From: Mariniblastus fucicola
GTDB taxonomy: Bacteria; Planctomycetota; Planctomycetia; Pirellulales; Pirellulaceae
Reading direction: 5' to 3'
Length of the DNA stretch: 64,000 bases
NCBI RefSeq assembly: GCF_008087665.1
Contig: NZ_CP042912.1
Coordinates: forward strand, 5,208,001-5,272,000
Numbering within the stretch: position 1 is the first letter of the stretch; each line of letters opens with the position of its first letter. The notes under the pieces were generated by a model. The model searched no databases, was not told the origin of the DNA, and worked only from the letters and a program-made list of their open reading frames with translations. Below, piece after piece: positions 25,449-33,393 of this stretch. The translations under genes were made by a program, and so were the position numbers.

Positions 25449-27207
25449 CCTCAGAAATCTCCCGCCGGGCACGATCATGATGCTCGGTGCCTTGCTGCTG
25501 CCTTTCCTGGCAAAGCTTGGCAACAAACTTCCCGCAATCGGCGCACTCGTGCTCTCTGTTGTGAGCCTGTTGTTGTTCTGGTTCACGCCGGACGGCAGCT
25601 ACGGCAACGTCGAATTCTTCGGCAACACATTGAACATGGTGCGCATCGATTCGCTCAGCCGGATCTTCGGAGTCATCTTCCACCTCGCCGCGATCATGGC
25701 GTCGATTTATGCGTTGCATTTGGAAGACACCAAACAACACATCGCCGCAATGATCTATGCCGGCGGAGCGATTGCTGCGGCCTGCGCCGGCGACCTCGTT
25801 ACGCTGTTCGTGTTCTGGGAACTAACCGCGGTATCCAGCGTTGTGTTGGTTTGGGCCGGGGAAGGGAAGGGGGCCTACAAATCCGGGATGCGCTATCTGA
25901 TCATTCAGGTGATCTCCGGCGTGCTGCTGCTTTCGGGCGCGATCCTCGAATACTCGCAAGACGGCAGCCTGATGTTCGAAGCCTTCGGTGATGGCGGTTC
26001 GCTGTGGGATCTCAGTCCGGGCGCTCAACTGATCTTGCTGGCGTTCGGCATCAAGGCCGCGTTCCCGCTGCTTCACAACTGGCTGCAGGACGCATACCCG
26101 CAGGCTTCAGTTACAGGTACGGTGTTCCTGAGTGCGTTCACGACGAAGCTCGCAATCTACGCGTTGGCTCGTGGATTCGCAGGCACTGACGAGCTGATTT
26201 ATATCGGCTGCGCGATGACGTTGTTTCCGATCGTGTTCGCCGTCATCGAAAATGATCTTCGCCGCGTGCTGGCGTACAGCCTCAACAACCAACTGGGATT
26301 TATGGTTGTCGGCATTGGCATCGGAACCGAACTGGCGATCAACGGAGCAGCCGCTCACGCGTTTTGCCACATCATCTACAAAGCACTCCTGTTTATGTCG
26401 ATGGGTGCGGTTCTGTATCGAGTCGGCACAACGAAAGCCACCGAGCTTGGCGGGCTGCACAAGTCGATGCCGTGGACGACGGGCTTCTGTTTGATCGGCG
26501 CCGGATCGATCTCAGGCTTTCCATTACTTTCGGGTTTCGTGTCCAAGTCCATGATCATCACGGCGGCTGGCGAAGAGCACATGTTCTGGGTGTGGATCGT
26601 TTTGTTGATCGCTTCAGCGGGCGTGATGGAACACTCCGGCATCAAGATTCCTTTCTTTGCCTTCTTCGCTCACGACAGCGGCAAACGCGTCAAGGAAGCT
26701 CCACTGAACATGCTGATCGCGATGGGCATGGCGGCGGCGTTGTGCATTGGAGCCGGCGTCTTCTACTGGTATCTCTACGACTTGCTTCCATCGGAACCGG
26801 TGACTCATCATGTCGACCATGAAGGACATTCGCATGCCGAACCGTACAAGCCCTACACGGCGCCGCACGTGGTAATGCAATTGCAGTTATTAATGTTTGC
26901 GGTGCTGGCGTTTGTGTTTTTAATGCAGACGAAACTCTATCCGGCTGAGAAGCGTTCCACGAATCTGGACACGGACTGGATCTACCGCCGCTTCATCCCG
27001 ACGGGCCTGGAAGGAATAGGCAAGGTCTATCACAAACTTGACGCGGCTTGGCGTTCGCTGGCAGTTGCCGGAATCGGCGGCGCTATTGCGACGATGGGCA
27101 AGTTCTTCAACGAACGCGGCGTATTCGGCCGTCCATGGGCGACCAGCACGATGGCTTTCTGGGCCGCAGTTCTGCTCGGCGGATTCCTGCTGATCTATTT
27201 CACATAG
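25441..27207 (+). CDS. Proton-translocating antiporter subunit 3 (MrpA/NuoL-like) with histidine-rich loop
   Basis: A 588-residue NuoL/MrpA-like protein. Hallmarks are GDLVTLFVFWELTAVSSVVLVWAG, GIKAAFPLLHNWLQDAYPQASV, TTKLAIYALARGF, NDLRRVLAYSLNNQLGFMVV and FCHIIYKALLFM. About 455-480 is a loop with several His residues (THHVDHEGHSHAEP), followed by a further membrane region. The C-terminus ends in a hydrophobic helix. MrpA's usual MnhB/DUF4040 tail is absent, because those domains are separate genes upstream. ATG 25441 overlaps the small gene before it; upstream in-frame codons to 25417 have no family support. It is the last gene of the operon. Confidence 0.9.
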   Translation: MDSLRNLPPGTIMMLGALLLPFLAKLGNKLPAIGALVLSVVSLLLFWFTPDGSYGNVEFFGNTLNMVRIDSLSRIFGVIFHLAAIMASIYALHLEDTKQHIAAMIYAGGAIAAACAGDLVTLFVFWELTAVSSVVLVWAGEGKGAYKSGMRYLIIQVISGVLLLSGAILEYSQDGSLMFEAFGDGGSLWDLSPGAQLILLAFGIKAAFPLLHNWLQDAYPQASVTGTVFLSAFTTKLAIYALARGFAGTDELIYIGCAMTLFPIVFAVIENDLRRVLAYSLNNQLGFMVVGIGIGTELAINGAAAHAFCHIIYKALLFMSMGAVLYRVGTTKATELGGLHKSMPWTTGFCLIGAGSISGFPLLSGFVSKSMIITAAGEEHMFWVWIVLLIASAGVMEHSGIKIPFFAFFAHDSGKRVKEAPLNMLIAMGMAAALCIGAGVFYWYLYDLLPSEPVTHHVDHEGHSHAEPYKPYTAPHVVMQLQLLMFAVLAFVFLMQTKLYPAEKRSTNLDTDWIYRRFIPTGLEGIGKVYHKLDAAWRSLAVAGIGGAIATMGKFFNERGVFGRPWATSTMAFWAAVLLGGFLLIYFT

Positions 27208-27562
27208 AACATAGCAACACGTTGGTCTCCACCACGTACCGTTCGGTGGCATCGGCTTCCAGCCTGTGATTGATCTGTTTCAATTATGGCAATGTGGCCT
27301 CCACCATGTTCATAACTCCCTCACAGCGAAAACCACCGTGCAACTTTGGCCTTCGCCTCTCTGCTTCGATGCACGTGCATGCACACAAGCTTGTAGTTCT
27401 TACAAAAAATCGCTTGCCACGAACTTCCTGTTCATCACCTCGTAGATTCTTCACATGACCGGGCGGGAAGTCTGGTCAGCACAGGACGTTGAACACTCCA
27501 GGAAGGAGCCGATGTTTTTGGCGGATGGATCTGCCGTGTGAATTGAACTTCAAGGAGCCACG
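27208..27562. other. Intergenic region with one REP-like copy
   Basis: No gene is seen. It holds a family A copy (27245-27272) and degenerate GGTCTCCACC palindrome fragments near 27220-27240 similar to those at 12262-12410. The last bases include AAGGAG before the next ATG. Confidence 0.6.
27245..27272 (+). repeat. REP-like repeat copy (family A)
   Basis: Plus-oriented copy with one change (GGTGGCATCGGCTTCCAGCC), 37 bases after the antiporter operon. Confidence 0.8.
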
Positions 27563-28543
27563 ATGTTTTCCGCTAACCGAACCCAGATTGCTGTCACACT
27601 TTGCTGCCTTTTGACGACCACCGTCTGCTCTGCCCAGGACAAATCGATTGAGTTTGACGTCCCGGCAGTCGTTGGAGCCAGAGAAATTCTTCCGTCCCCG
27701 TTTGAAGAAACCAAAATCATCGAAGTCATCCTGCCGGTGTCGACGGCCATCGCACCCAAGCTTCGAGGCAACGTTAACGAATTCCGTTTTGATGTCAGTT
27801 GGAATCAGGGTGTCTACCCGATATTTGACTACGGCCCACGGACTCAAACCGCGACTGCAATCAAAGGCCTGTTGACGGTTGAGAAAAACGAAAGCCAAAG
27901 CTTTGGCATCGACTCAAGCCTGACAGGAACTCCCGTGGATCTGGCGTCGATCAACCTCTCGTCCGATCTTGGCAGCAGTAATTCGGAACGAAAAAGCTAT
28001 CAGGAAATTCCGCAACACGATGTGCTTGTGGCCAGCGGAACAATCGATCGTGGCACAGGGGCATTCTTTCGATTCCATCCTTCCAAAACGCAGACGCTTG
28101 AAGGAAGTCATGATCTGATTTTGGCGTTTCGAGTTCCGAAGGAATGGCGGAATGGGATGCTGAAGGTGGAGTGCCGTGGAATTGGCAAACGTAAAGTCAT
28201 TGGTCTATGGAGCGAACCGTTCGAAGTCAGCCGTTCGTTTGTTGCCCCGCTGTATCTTGAAAGCAACTCGACATCGCATGACCTCGCGATCGGCTATGCT
28301 CGCGCCGAGCAGGAGTTTCGAAAGTCATGGCAAGTATTCGAAAAGGAGTTGAGAGACATCCGGAACTACATCCCGCCGCGAGTACCGCTTTGCCGTCAAC
28401 CAGCTATTCAGGAGATGCCTCATCTATTGATCCAGTCGGGCGACGACAAACACTTGAGTCATTTCGAAGGCTACTTGACCGATGAAGTCGCCATCGCTGC
28501 GGGAAAGTTTGTCCAGGCACGCAACAGCCTCAAGGCTAATTAG
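27563..28543 (+). CDS. Secreted protein of unknown function
   Basis: A 326-residue protein with a clear signal peptide (MFSANRTQIAVTLCCLLTTTVCSAQ). AAGGAG lies seven bases before the ATG, so the start is firm. The mature part begins with a beta-rich region (VIEVILPVSTAIAP, VNEFRFDVSWNQGVYPIFDY) and continues with a second beta-rich portion (DLILAFRVPKEWRNGMLKVECRG), then a helical C-terminus. I do not recognise a family. It stands alone and converges on the next gene. Confidence 0.8.
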   Translation: MFSANRTQIAVTLCCLLTTTVCSAQDKSIEFDVPAVVGAREILPSPFEETKIIEVILPVSTAIAPKLRGNVNEFRFDVSWNQGVYPIFDYGPRTQTATAIKGLLTVEKNESQSFGIDSSLTGTPVDLASINLSSDLGSSNSERKSYQEIPQHDVLVASGTIDRGTGAFFRFHPSKTQTLEGSHDLILAFRVPKEWRNGMLKVECRGIGKRKVIGLWSEPFEVSRSFVAPLYLESNSTSHDLAIGYARAEQEFRKSWQVFEKELRDIRNYIPPRVPLCRQPAIQEMPHLLIQSGDDKHLSHFEGYLTDEVAIAAGKFVQARNSLKAN

Positions 28544-28570
28544 CACTTTCGGATTGTCGCCCGCGAGCTT

Positions 28571-28601
28571 CAGCCGCAGTCTTGTGACAGGACTGCGGCT
28601 G
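28571..28601. terminator. Perfect 11-bp hairpin between convergent genes
   Basis: CAGCCGCAGTC (28571-28581) pairs exactly with GACTGCGGCTG (28591-28601) around a nine-base loop. It lies between the stop codons of two converging genes and could stop both transcripts, though no T-run follows. The core also resembles the palindromes within the terpene cyclase gene (CGGCTGGAAG), so it may be a mobile repeat. Confidence 0.5.
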
Positions 28602-28630
28602 GAAGGACGACGTCGGCGGCTGCGCTCACT

Positions 28631-29197
28631 TCATTCAATCGGATTTTCAGATACGTTTTTGCCTGAAACGCTTTTATCAGAAACCCTTTGGCTTTTGTAC
28701 TCGACGGCCGCCTTGTTGCTGCGACGCAAACTCTGTGGCAGTAGATAGACGAGGAACAGAGCCAGCAGCGCGATGCCTGCCAACAAAAGCGATGAAACGG
28801 CTGTGAAACCCATTTCGCTTGTCACTCCGTTGTGAAGATCGAAGCCCGAACCGATCGCCGTAGTGGCCGGAATGCAAGTGAACATCAGCAGGCACTGGCA
28901 ACATGGAACTGCAACAATCCCGGCGAGCAAACTCAAGCCGATTCGCAGACCTTGCGACTTGTTTGTTGCTCTCATCCCAGCGAAAACTGACCAGAACGCG
29001 ACGGCAAAGAACAGAATCGGCGGCACGAAAACAAGAGTCACGCTCAGCCCATTGACGAAAGTCTCGAACGCGACCAACGCTACGGATACCGCAATCAGGA
29101 TCAGCATTCCACGTAGGTCGTAGTTGGTGGCTTCCGGTTCTGCGTGAACATCGGCAGCGTTTTCAGGCGTTTTGAACGGGTTGGGAGTGTCCGACAT
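28631..29197 (-). CDS. Four-helix membrane protein of unknown function
   Basis: A 188-residue protein starting MSDTPNPFKTPENAAD, an NPFxxP variant of the planctomycete NPYxSP membrane-protein start. Four membrane helices are visible: MLILIAVSVALVAFETFV, LVFVPPILFFAVAFWSVFAG, LSLLAGIVAVPCCQCLLMF (containing a Cys-Cys-Gln-Cys cluster) and AVSSLLLAGIALLALFLVYLL. The C-terminal tail is polar. No family or function recognised. It is divergent from cysK. Confidence 0.75.
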   Translation of the reverse strand: MSDTPNPFKTPENAADVHAEPEATNYDLRGMLILIAVSVALVAFETFVNGLSVTLVFVPPILFFAVAFWSVFAGMRATNKSQGLRIGLSLLAGIVAVPCCQCLLMFTCIPATTAIGSGFDLHNGVTSEMGFTAVSSLLLAGIALLALFLVYLLPQSLRRSNKAAVEYKSQRVSDKSVSGKNVSENPIE

Positions 29198-29324
29198 TTG
29201 AAAACTCTTTCTGGGAAATGGCTGCCTTCATCGAGGGTGTTCAATGGAGGCTGCATTTCAGATTCTATCAAATTCACTTACAATCCGCGGTCTGACAAAC
29301 TCACTTTGACCCGGAGATTTCGCG

Positions 29325-30263
29325 ATGCCACGAGGCCAGACTTTTGAGAACGCGGTTGCTGCTATCGGCAACACACCCATGATCCAGATCAACCGCCTGA
29401 TTCCGGCTGAGCACGGTACTGTTTTCGCCAAGTGTGAGTTCTTCCAGCCGCTCAACAGCGTCAAAGATCGATTGGGCGCGGCGATGATTAACGCAGGAGA
29501 AGCCGACGGCACCATCAAGCCGGACACGCATGTGGTTGAGCCGACGAGCGGCAACACGGGAATTGCGTTAGCGTTCGTTTGTGCGGCCAAGGGCTACAAG
29601 CTGACGCTGACGATGCCCGAATCGATGTCGGTCGAGCGACGTGCGCTTTTGAAAGCCATGGGCGCGAACCTGGTGCTGACTCCGGCCAGCGAGGGTATCC
29701 CGGGAGCCATCCGCAAGGCAGAGGAAATCGTCGCCGGTGATGCGAAAGCCTGGATGCCGCAGCAGTTTGAAAACCCCGCCAACCCTGCAATTCACGAGGC
29801 CACCACGGGGCCTGAAATCTGGGAAGACAGTGCTCACAATATCGATGCCATCGTCGCGGGAGTCGGAACTGGCGGAACGATCACCGGTGTGGCTCGATTT
29901 ATTAAAAAACTGAATCCGGACTTCAAAGCTTTCGCCGTTGAACCCGCTGGTTCGCCGGTCATCGGAGGCGGCTCGCCGGGTCCTCACAAGATCCAGGGTA
30001 TCGGGGCAGGCTTCGTGCCCAAGAACCTGGATACTTCTTTGCTCGACGGAACGATCACGGTTGAGAACGAAGAAGCATTCGAATGGGGTCGTCGTCTGGC
30101 CAAGGAAGAAGGCATCGTTGCCGGAATCAGCAGCGGAGCAAACATGTGTGCTGCGGCTCAAATCGCGGCTCGACCTGAATTCCACGGCAAGCGAATCGTG
30201 ACGATTGCGTGCAGCTTGGGCGAAAGGTATCTGTCGACGCCCCTGTTTGAAGACCAGGCGTAA
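29325..30263 (+). CDS. cysK: Cysteine synthase A (O-acetylserine sulfhydrylase)
   Basis: A 312-residue PLP enzyme making cysteine from O-acetylserine and sulfide in the cytoplasm. The PLP lysine is Lys47 in NSVKDRLG; the substrate loop is EPTSGNTGIALAF; the phosphate-binding loop is GVGTGGTITGVARF; the C-terminal GISSGANMCAA is typical. Length and order match CysK/CysM, and the start MPRGQTFENAVAAIGNTPMIQI is standard. It is monocistronic, followed by a hairpin-forming repeat. Confidence 0.95.
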   Translation: MPRGQTFENAVAAIGNTPMIQINRLIPAEHGTVFAKCEFFQPLNSVKDRLGAAMINAGEADGTIKPDTHVVEPTSGNTGIALAFVCAAKGYKLTLTMPESMSVERRALLKAMGANLVLTPASEGIPGAIRKAEEIVAGDAKAWMPQQFENPANPAIHEATTGPEIWEDSAHNIDAIVAGVGTGGTITGVARFIKKLNPDFKAFAVEPAGSPVIGGGSPGPHKIQGIGAGFVPKNLDTSLLDGTITVENEEAFEWGRRLAKEEGIVAGISSGANMCAAAQIAARPEFHGKRIVTIACSLGERYLSTPLFEDQA

Positions 30264-30293
30264 GTCAAAGATCACAGATCGGAAAGAACCTCA

Positions 30294-30350
30294 CGCAAAG
30301 GCGCGACGGCGCAAAGAATTCATGCTTTACTTTGCGAGCTTCGCGCCTTT
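30294..30350. repeat. Imperfect hairpin repeat downstream of cysK
   Basis: CGCAAAGGCGCGACGGCGCA (start of the arm 30294-30316) pairs imperfectly with the arm at 30329-30350 (CTTTGCGAGCTTCGCGCCTT). Such CGCAAAGGCGC palindromes look like a third dispersed repeat type. It could also terminate cysK transcription. Confidence 0.6.
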
Positions 30351-30400
30351 AACTGCGGCAATTTTGAAACCTCTGAAAAATTCCGGCCTACAATTCAAGC

Positions 30401-30927
30401 ATGTCTTCAGCAGAGAAATACATCCCGCGATACACGGTGGACGATTACCAGCACTGGGAAGGTGATTGGCAGTTGGTAGAAGGCATTGCGATTTCGATGA
30501 ACCCTTCTCCGTTTGGACCGCATGAACGTGCCGTTTCCAGGATTTCACTTTGTATTGGCAATGCGATCGAAGAAGCTGACTTCGAATGCGAATCGTATGC
30601 CGGGCTGGATTGGATCGTTTCTGACGAAACCGTTGTGCGTCCGGACGTGATGGTCGTTTGTGGCGAGCAACCCGAGCGTCATCTGGAAAACCCCCAATCG
30701 TCGCTGTGGAAGTGCTTTCTGCATCTACCCGAAAGCTGGACGTCGGTTCGAAGCGGCGGATTTACAAAGACGAAGGTGTTCTGGTTTATCTGATCGTCGA
30801 CACCGATGATCAGACCCTCGAAGTCAATGACTTTCAAAATGACACTTCGGCTATCGTAAAAGACACCGCCGTTTTTTCAGCAGGCGAACTGAAATTCGAA
30901 CTCGACCTCACGAGAATCTTTCGTTGA
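30401..30927 (+). pseudogene. Uma2 family nuclease gene disrupted by a one-base frameshift
   Basis: Two overlapping frames together encode one Uma2 (DUF820) protein. The first frame gives YTVDDYQHWEGDWQLVEGIA and VVRPDVMVVC; the second resumes with PPIVAVEVLSASTRKLD and KRRIYKDEGVLVYLIVD, the conserved core with the PD-(D/E)xK-like catalytic Asp, Glu and Lys. The break is in a run of four A followed by five C (30687-30695): adding one A restores an unbroken frame reading HLEKPPIVAVEVL. It is either a recent deletion, a sequencing error in a homopolymer, or slippage. Uma2 proteins are common in cyanobacteria and planctomycetes; their role is unclear. Confidence 0.82.
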
Positions 30928-30929
30928 AG

Positions 30930-31385
30930 TCAGGGAAAATTTTTGGATCGTCGCCGCGAACTATCCGCTTCGATCCAGTTGCTCATTCGATTGGCCAATG
31001 AGTTCAGCTGTTTTTCGCTGCGGGAACGCACGGCACATTCCCAGACGGTCATCACGTGCCAGCCAAGCTTTCGCAGTTCCTGAACGTTGCGCGCGTCGCG
31101 TTCGCGATTGCCGAGGATTTTCTTCCTCCAAAACGCAGCGTTGGACTTGGGCCATTTGAACAAATGGCACTCGTGACAATGCCAGAAACAACCGTGCACG
31201 AACACGGCGACTTCGTATTTAGGCAGAACAATATCCGGCTTGCCCGGCAGGTCTTTGCGATGAAGCCGGTAGCGGAAACCGTGAGCAAACAACAACTTTC
31301 GCACGATGACCTCCGGCTTCGTATTGGCAGTGCCGATGCCTGACATCATGCGGGAGCGTGTTTTGGCGTCAACGATGTCAGTCAT
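30930..31385 (-). CDS. vsr: Very short patch repair endonuclease (Vsr)
   Basis: A 151-residue DNA mismatch endonuclease. All catalytic and zinc positions match Escherichia coli Vsr in number: Asp51 in GKPDIVLP, His64, Cys66, His69, His71, Cys73 (VHGCFWHCHEC) and Cys117 (WECAV). The enzyme nicks DNA at T:G mismatches left by deaminated 5-methylcytosine. No cytosine-5 methylase gene is adjacent. The downstream neighbour is the 3-methyladenine glycosylase-like gene on the same strand, but that gene lies upstream in transcription, 60 bases away. It ends two bases from the convergent Uma2 gene. Confidence 0.95.
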   Translation of the reverse strand: MTDIVDAKTRSRMMSGIGTANTKPEVIVRKLLFAHGFRYRLHRKDLPGKPDIVLPKYEVAVFVHGCFWHCHECHLFKWPKSNAAFWRKKILGNRERDARNVQELRKLGWHVMTVWECAVRSRSEKQLNSLANRMSNWIEADSSRRRSKNFP

Positions 31386-31445
31386 GAGTTTTGTTTGTCA
31401 GAGTCAAACGTCGAACTGGATTCCAACCGTGGCAAGTGTTCCGGA

Positions 31446-32342
31446 TTAACGATTGGCGAGTGCAACGAGTGATTCAATTCGATCAGCCAGTTCGGATCGC
31501 AAAGGTGCCGCACGATCTGCGACTTCACGCTGAGCCTGCTCGTATTGGGCACGTCCCTGGGCGGTCTCGATCAGGATCGGTTCGTAGTCGCCATAGCTCG
31601 ACAGATCGTAAGGACTGGCTCGCATGTCGATCTCGCGAGCAAACAGAGCCAGCCGAAAACAGCGAAGCAAAAACTCGCTTCCGATCCAGGGCATGGCTTT
31701 GAAAGCCCATTTGTACAAATCCATGTTGGCGTGAATGCAGCCGGGCTGTTCCAGATCCGGGCGAGACTCCAGCGTCGGCTCAATCCTGTTGAGAGGCTTG
31801 GCATCGATCGCGTAAAACCGAAACGCATCAAAATGAGTGCACGTCAACGGACGCGATTCAACGATCGCATCGATCTCGGCTTGCGGCAATCGCAGTGGCG
31901 TCGTTTTCTCGTGACGAACTTCATGCCCGCGGTAAACCATCGCCCACTCGTGCAATCCCAGACAGGAGAAATTCCCTTTCCGCGATTCAGTTTGACGCAA
32001 CAGTTCCGCCGTCCACCTGAGCCGCTGAAACGACTTCTCATCCATCAAGGTCGGATCAGCGAAAACGATTTCGCTTTCCTTCCGATAGTGACGATCCGAA
32101 AAGTGATTCGGTACGCCACCCGGACATTCGAGTCGCACGTTGGCTCCCGGATGCCAGTGTTCCAACTGCCCGGAAGAGTAGCGATAGTAGACAAACAGAA
32201 AGTCATCGACCGGATGCGATTTGCCTTTGCGACGACGTTGTCGAAACGGGACCGTCCACTGACTGACCTCGTTGGCATAGTCGTCCGCGAGACGCTGCCA
32301 TTGGCTCTGAGTCAGTTTGGTTTCGGTCGCCCCGGTTTGCAT
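31446..32342 (-). CDS. 3-methyladenine DNA glycosylase-like protein (uncharacterised family)
   Basis: A 298-residue protein of a family usually labelled 3-methyladenine DNA glycosylase in actinobacteria and planctomycetes. Recognised segments are KSHPVDDFLFVYYRYSSGQL, HWHPGANV, FSCLGLHEWAMVYRG, THFDAFRFYAIDAKPLNR, LEQPGCIHANMDLYKWAF and EIDMRASPYDLSSYGDYEPI. The label rests on old annotation; I see no helix-hairpin-helix, so the activity is uncertain. ATG 32342 is chosen because the in-frame extension to 32405 is entirely encoded by a REP-like repeat. It probably shares a transcript with vsr 60 bases downstream. Confidence 0.75.
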   Translation of the reverse strand: MQTGATETKLTQSQWQRLADDYANEVSQWTVPFRQRRRKGKSHPVDDFLFVYYRYSSGQLEHWHPGANVRLECPGGVPNHFSDRHYRKESEIVFADPTLMDEKSFQRLRWTAELLRQTESRKGNFSCLGLHEWAMVYRGHEVRHEKTTPLRLPQAEIDAIVESRPLTCTHFDAFRFYAIDAKPLNRIEPTLESRPDLEQPGCIHANMDLYKWAFKAMPWIGSEFLLRCFRLALFAREIDMRASPYDLSSYGDYEPILIETAQGRAQYEQAQREVADRAAPLRSELADRIESLVALANR

Positions 32343-32373
32343 AATGGTTGTCGTTGTAAGGTCGGTTACCAAA

Positions 32374-32400
32374 GGTGGGATAGGCTTCCAGCCTGTCATT
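32374..32400 (+). repeat. REP-like repeat copy (family A)
   Basis: GGTGGGATAGGCTTCCAGCC followed by TGTCATT, just upstream of the glycosylase-like gene; on the minus strand it adds a spurious MTGWKPIPP coding extension. Confidence 0.8.
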
Positions 32401-32483
32401 TGCATGGTTCAATATTAAATTGGCCCCACGGCCTGGTCACAGCAGAAACATTTTCGCAAAGACTTCCGCCAGATGACCATTTC

Positions 32484-32513
32484 GATCACAGGCTGGAATC
32501 CTATGCCACCTTG
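32484..32513 (-). repeat. REP-like repeat copy (family A) at the end of a methyltransferase gene
   Basis: GATCACAGGCTGGAATCCTA then TGCCACCTTG; its last bases form the final codons of the methyltransferase gene that ends at 32501. Confidence 0.8.
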
Positions 32514-33280
32514 AGCGCTCGAGTCGCAATCAGCAAGTTAATACGATCCGACAACGCTGCGAGTTCCGGCCAGCGATCTTCGTAGAAACCCGTGATCACA
32601 AAACCAGCTTCGATCTGGCCGCCAATTTGATCTTCGAGAGAATGCCCAAACCACAACGGTTCGTCCTGATCGATCAACGCCTGTCGTTCTGCTTCCGGCA
32701 AATCGTAATCGCTGTAGGGAATTTTGTGACGGACTTCCAGGTCGCCGGCTTCCATTTTTTCGTAATCGAAAATGTGCGTGAGCGGATTGATGAAGCCGAC
32801 CATCAGCGAACCGCCAGGCTTCAGGACTCGATGGCACTCTTTCCAAACCGGATTCACGTCAGGGACAAACGAGTTCGAGCATGGGTTCACGATCACATCG
32901 AATGATTCGTTTTCAAAAGCCGACAAGTCACGCATGTCGCCGAGCACCGTTTCAATCGCCAGGCCTTCACGACTTGCCACCAATCGATCCTGCTCCAGTT
33001 GGCTCGGGCTATTGTCCAGCGTCGTAACTTCGGCTCCGGCAGCCGCAAGGATCGGAGCCTGTTGTCCGCCGCCTCCGGCCAGACAGAGAATCTTCTTGCC
33101 TGCGACCGGCTTCAGCCAATCGTCGGGAACTGGCTTTTCAGGCGTGAGCACAATTTTCCAGTCACCGGCCTTTGCGGCGGCGATTTGTTCGCCTGTGACC
33201 GGCACCGTCCAGCGATTGCCTTTTGAGACCAGCGAATCCCAGGCTTTTCGGTTGTGTTTTGCGGGATCAGACTGAGCCAT
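32501..33280 (-). CDS. Class I SAM-dependent methyltransferase
   Basis: A 259-residue cytoplasmic methyltransferase. Motif I is KILCLAGGGGQQAPILAAAGAEVTTLD, the acidic motif follows (TLDNSPSQLEQDR), motif II is SFDVIVNPCSNSFVPD and motif III is HRVLKPGGSLMVGFINP. It belongs to the broad UbiE/Methyltransf_11 group; the substrate is unknown. Its final codons (ALKVA) fall in a REP-like repeat, so the natural stop may have been replaced by the repeat. Divergent from thrC. Confidence 0.88.
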   Translation of the reverse strand: MAQSDPAKHNRKAWDSLVSKGNRWTVPVTGEQIAAAKAGDWKIVLTPEKPVPDDWLKPVAGKKILCLAGGGGQQAPILAAAGAEVTTLDNSPSQLEQDRLVASREGLAIETVLGDMRDLSAFENESFDVIVNPCSNSFVPDVNPVWKECHRVLKPGGSLMVGFINPLTHIFDYEKMEAGDLEVRHKIPYSDYDLPEAERQALIDQDEPLWFGHSLEDQIGGQIEAGFVITGFYEDRWPELAALSDRINLLIATRALKVA

Positions 33281-33393
33281 GTTCCTCTCGCGACGGTGAG
33301 AAAATGAAGTTAATTATTGGAGGCAGCTTTTGCCGAATCGGACAATAATTGATAGGCTCTGTACATTAAACCATTTACCCAATTCGCCGAATC

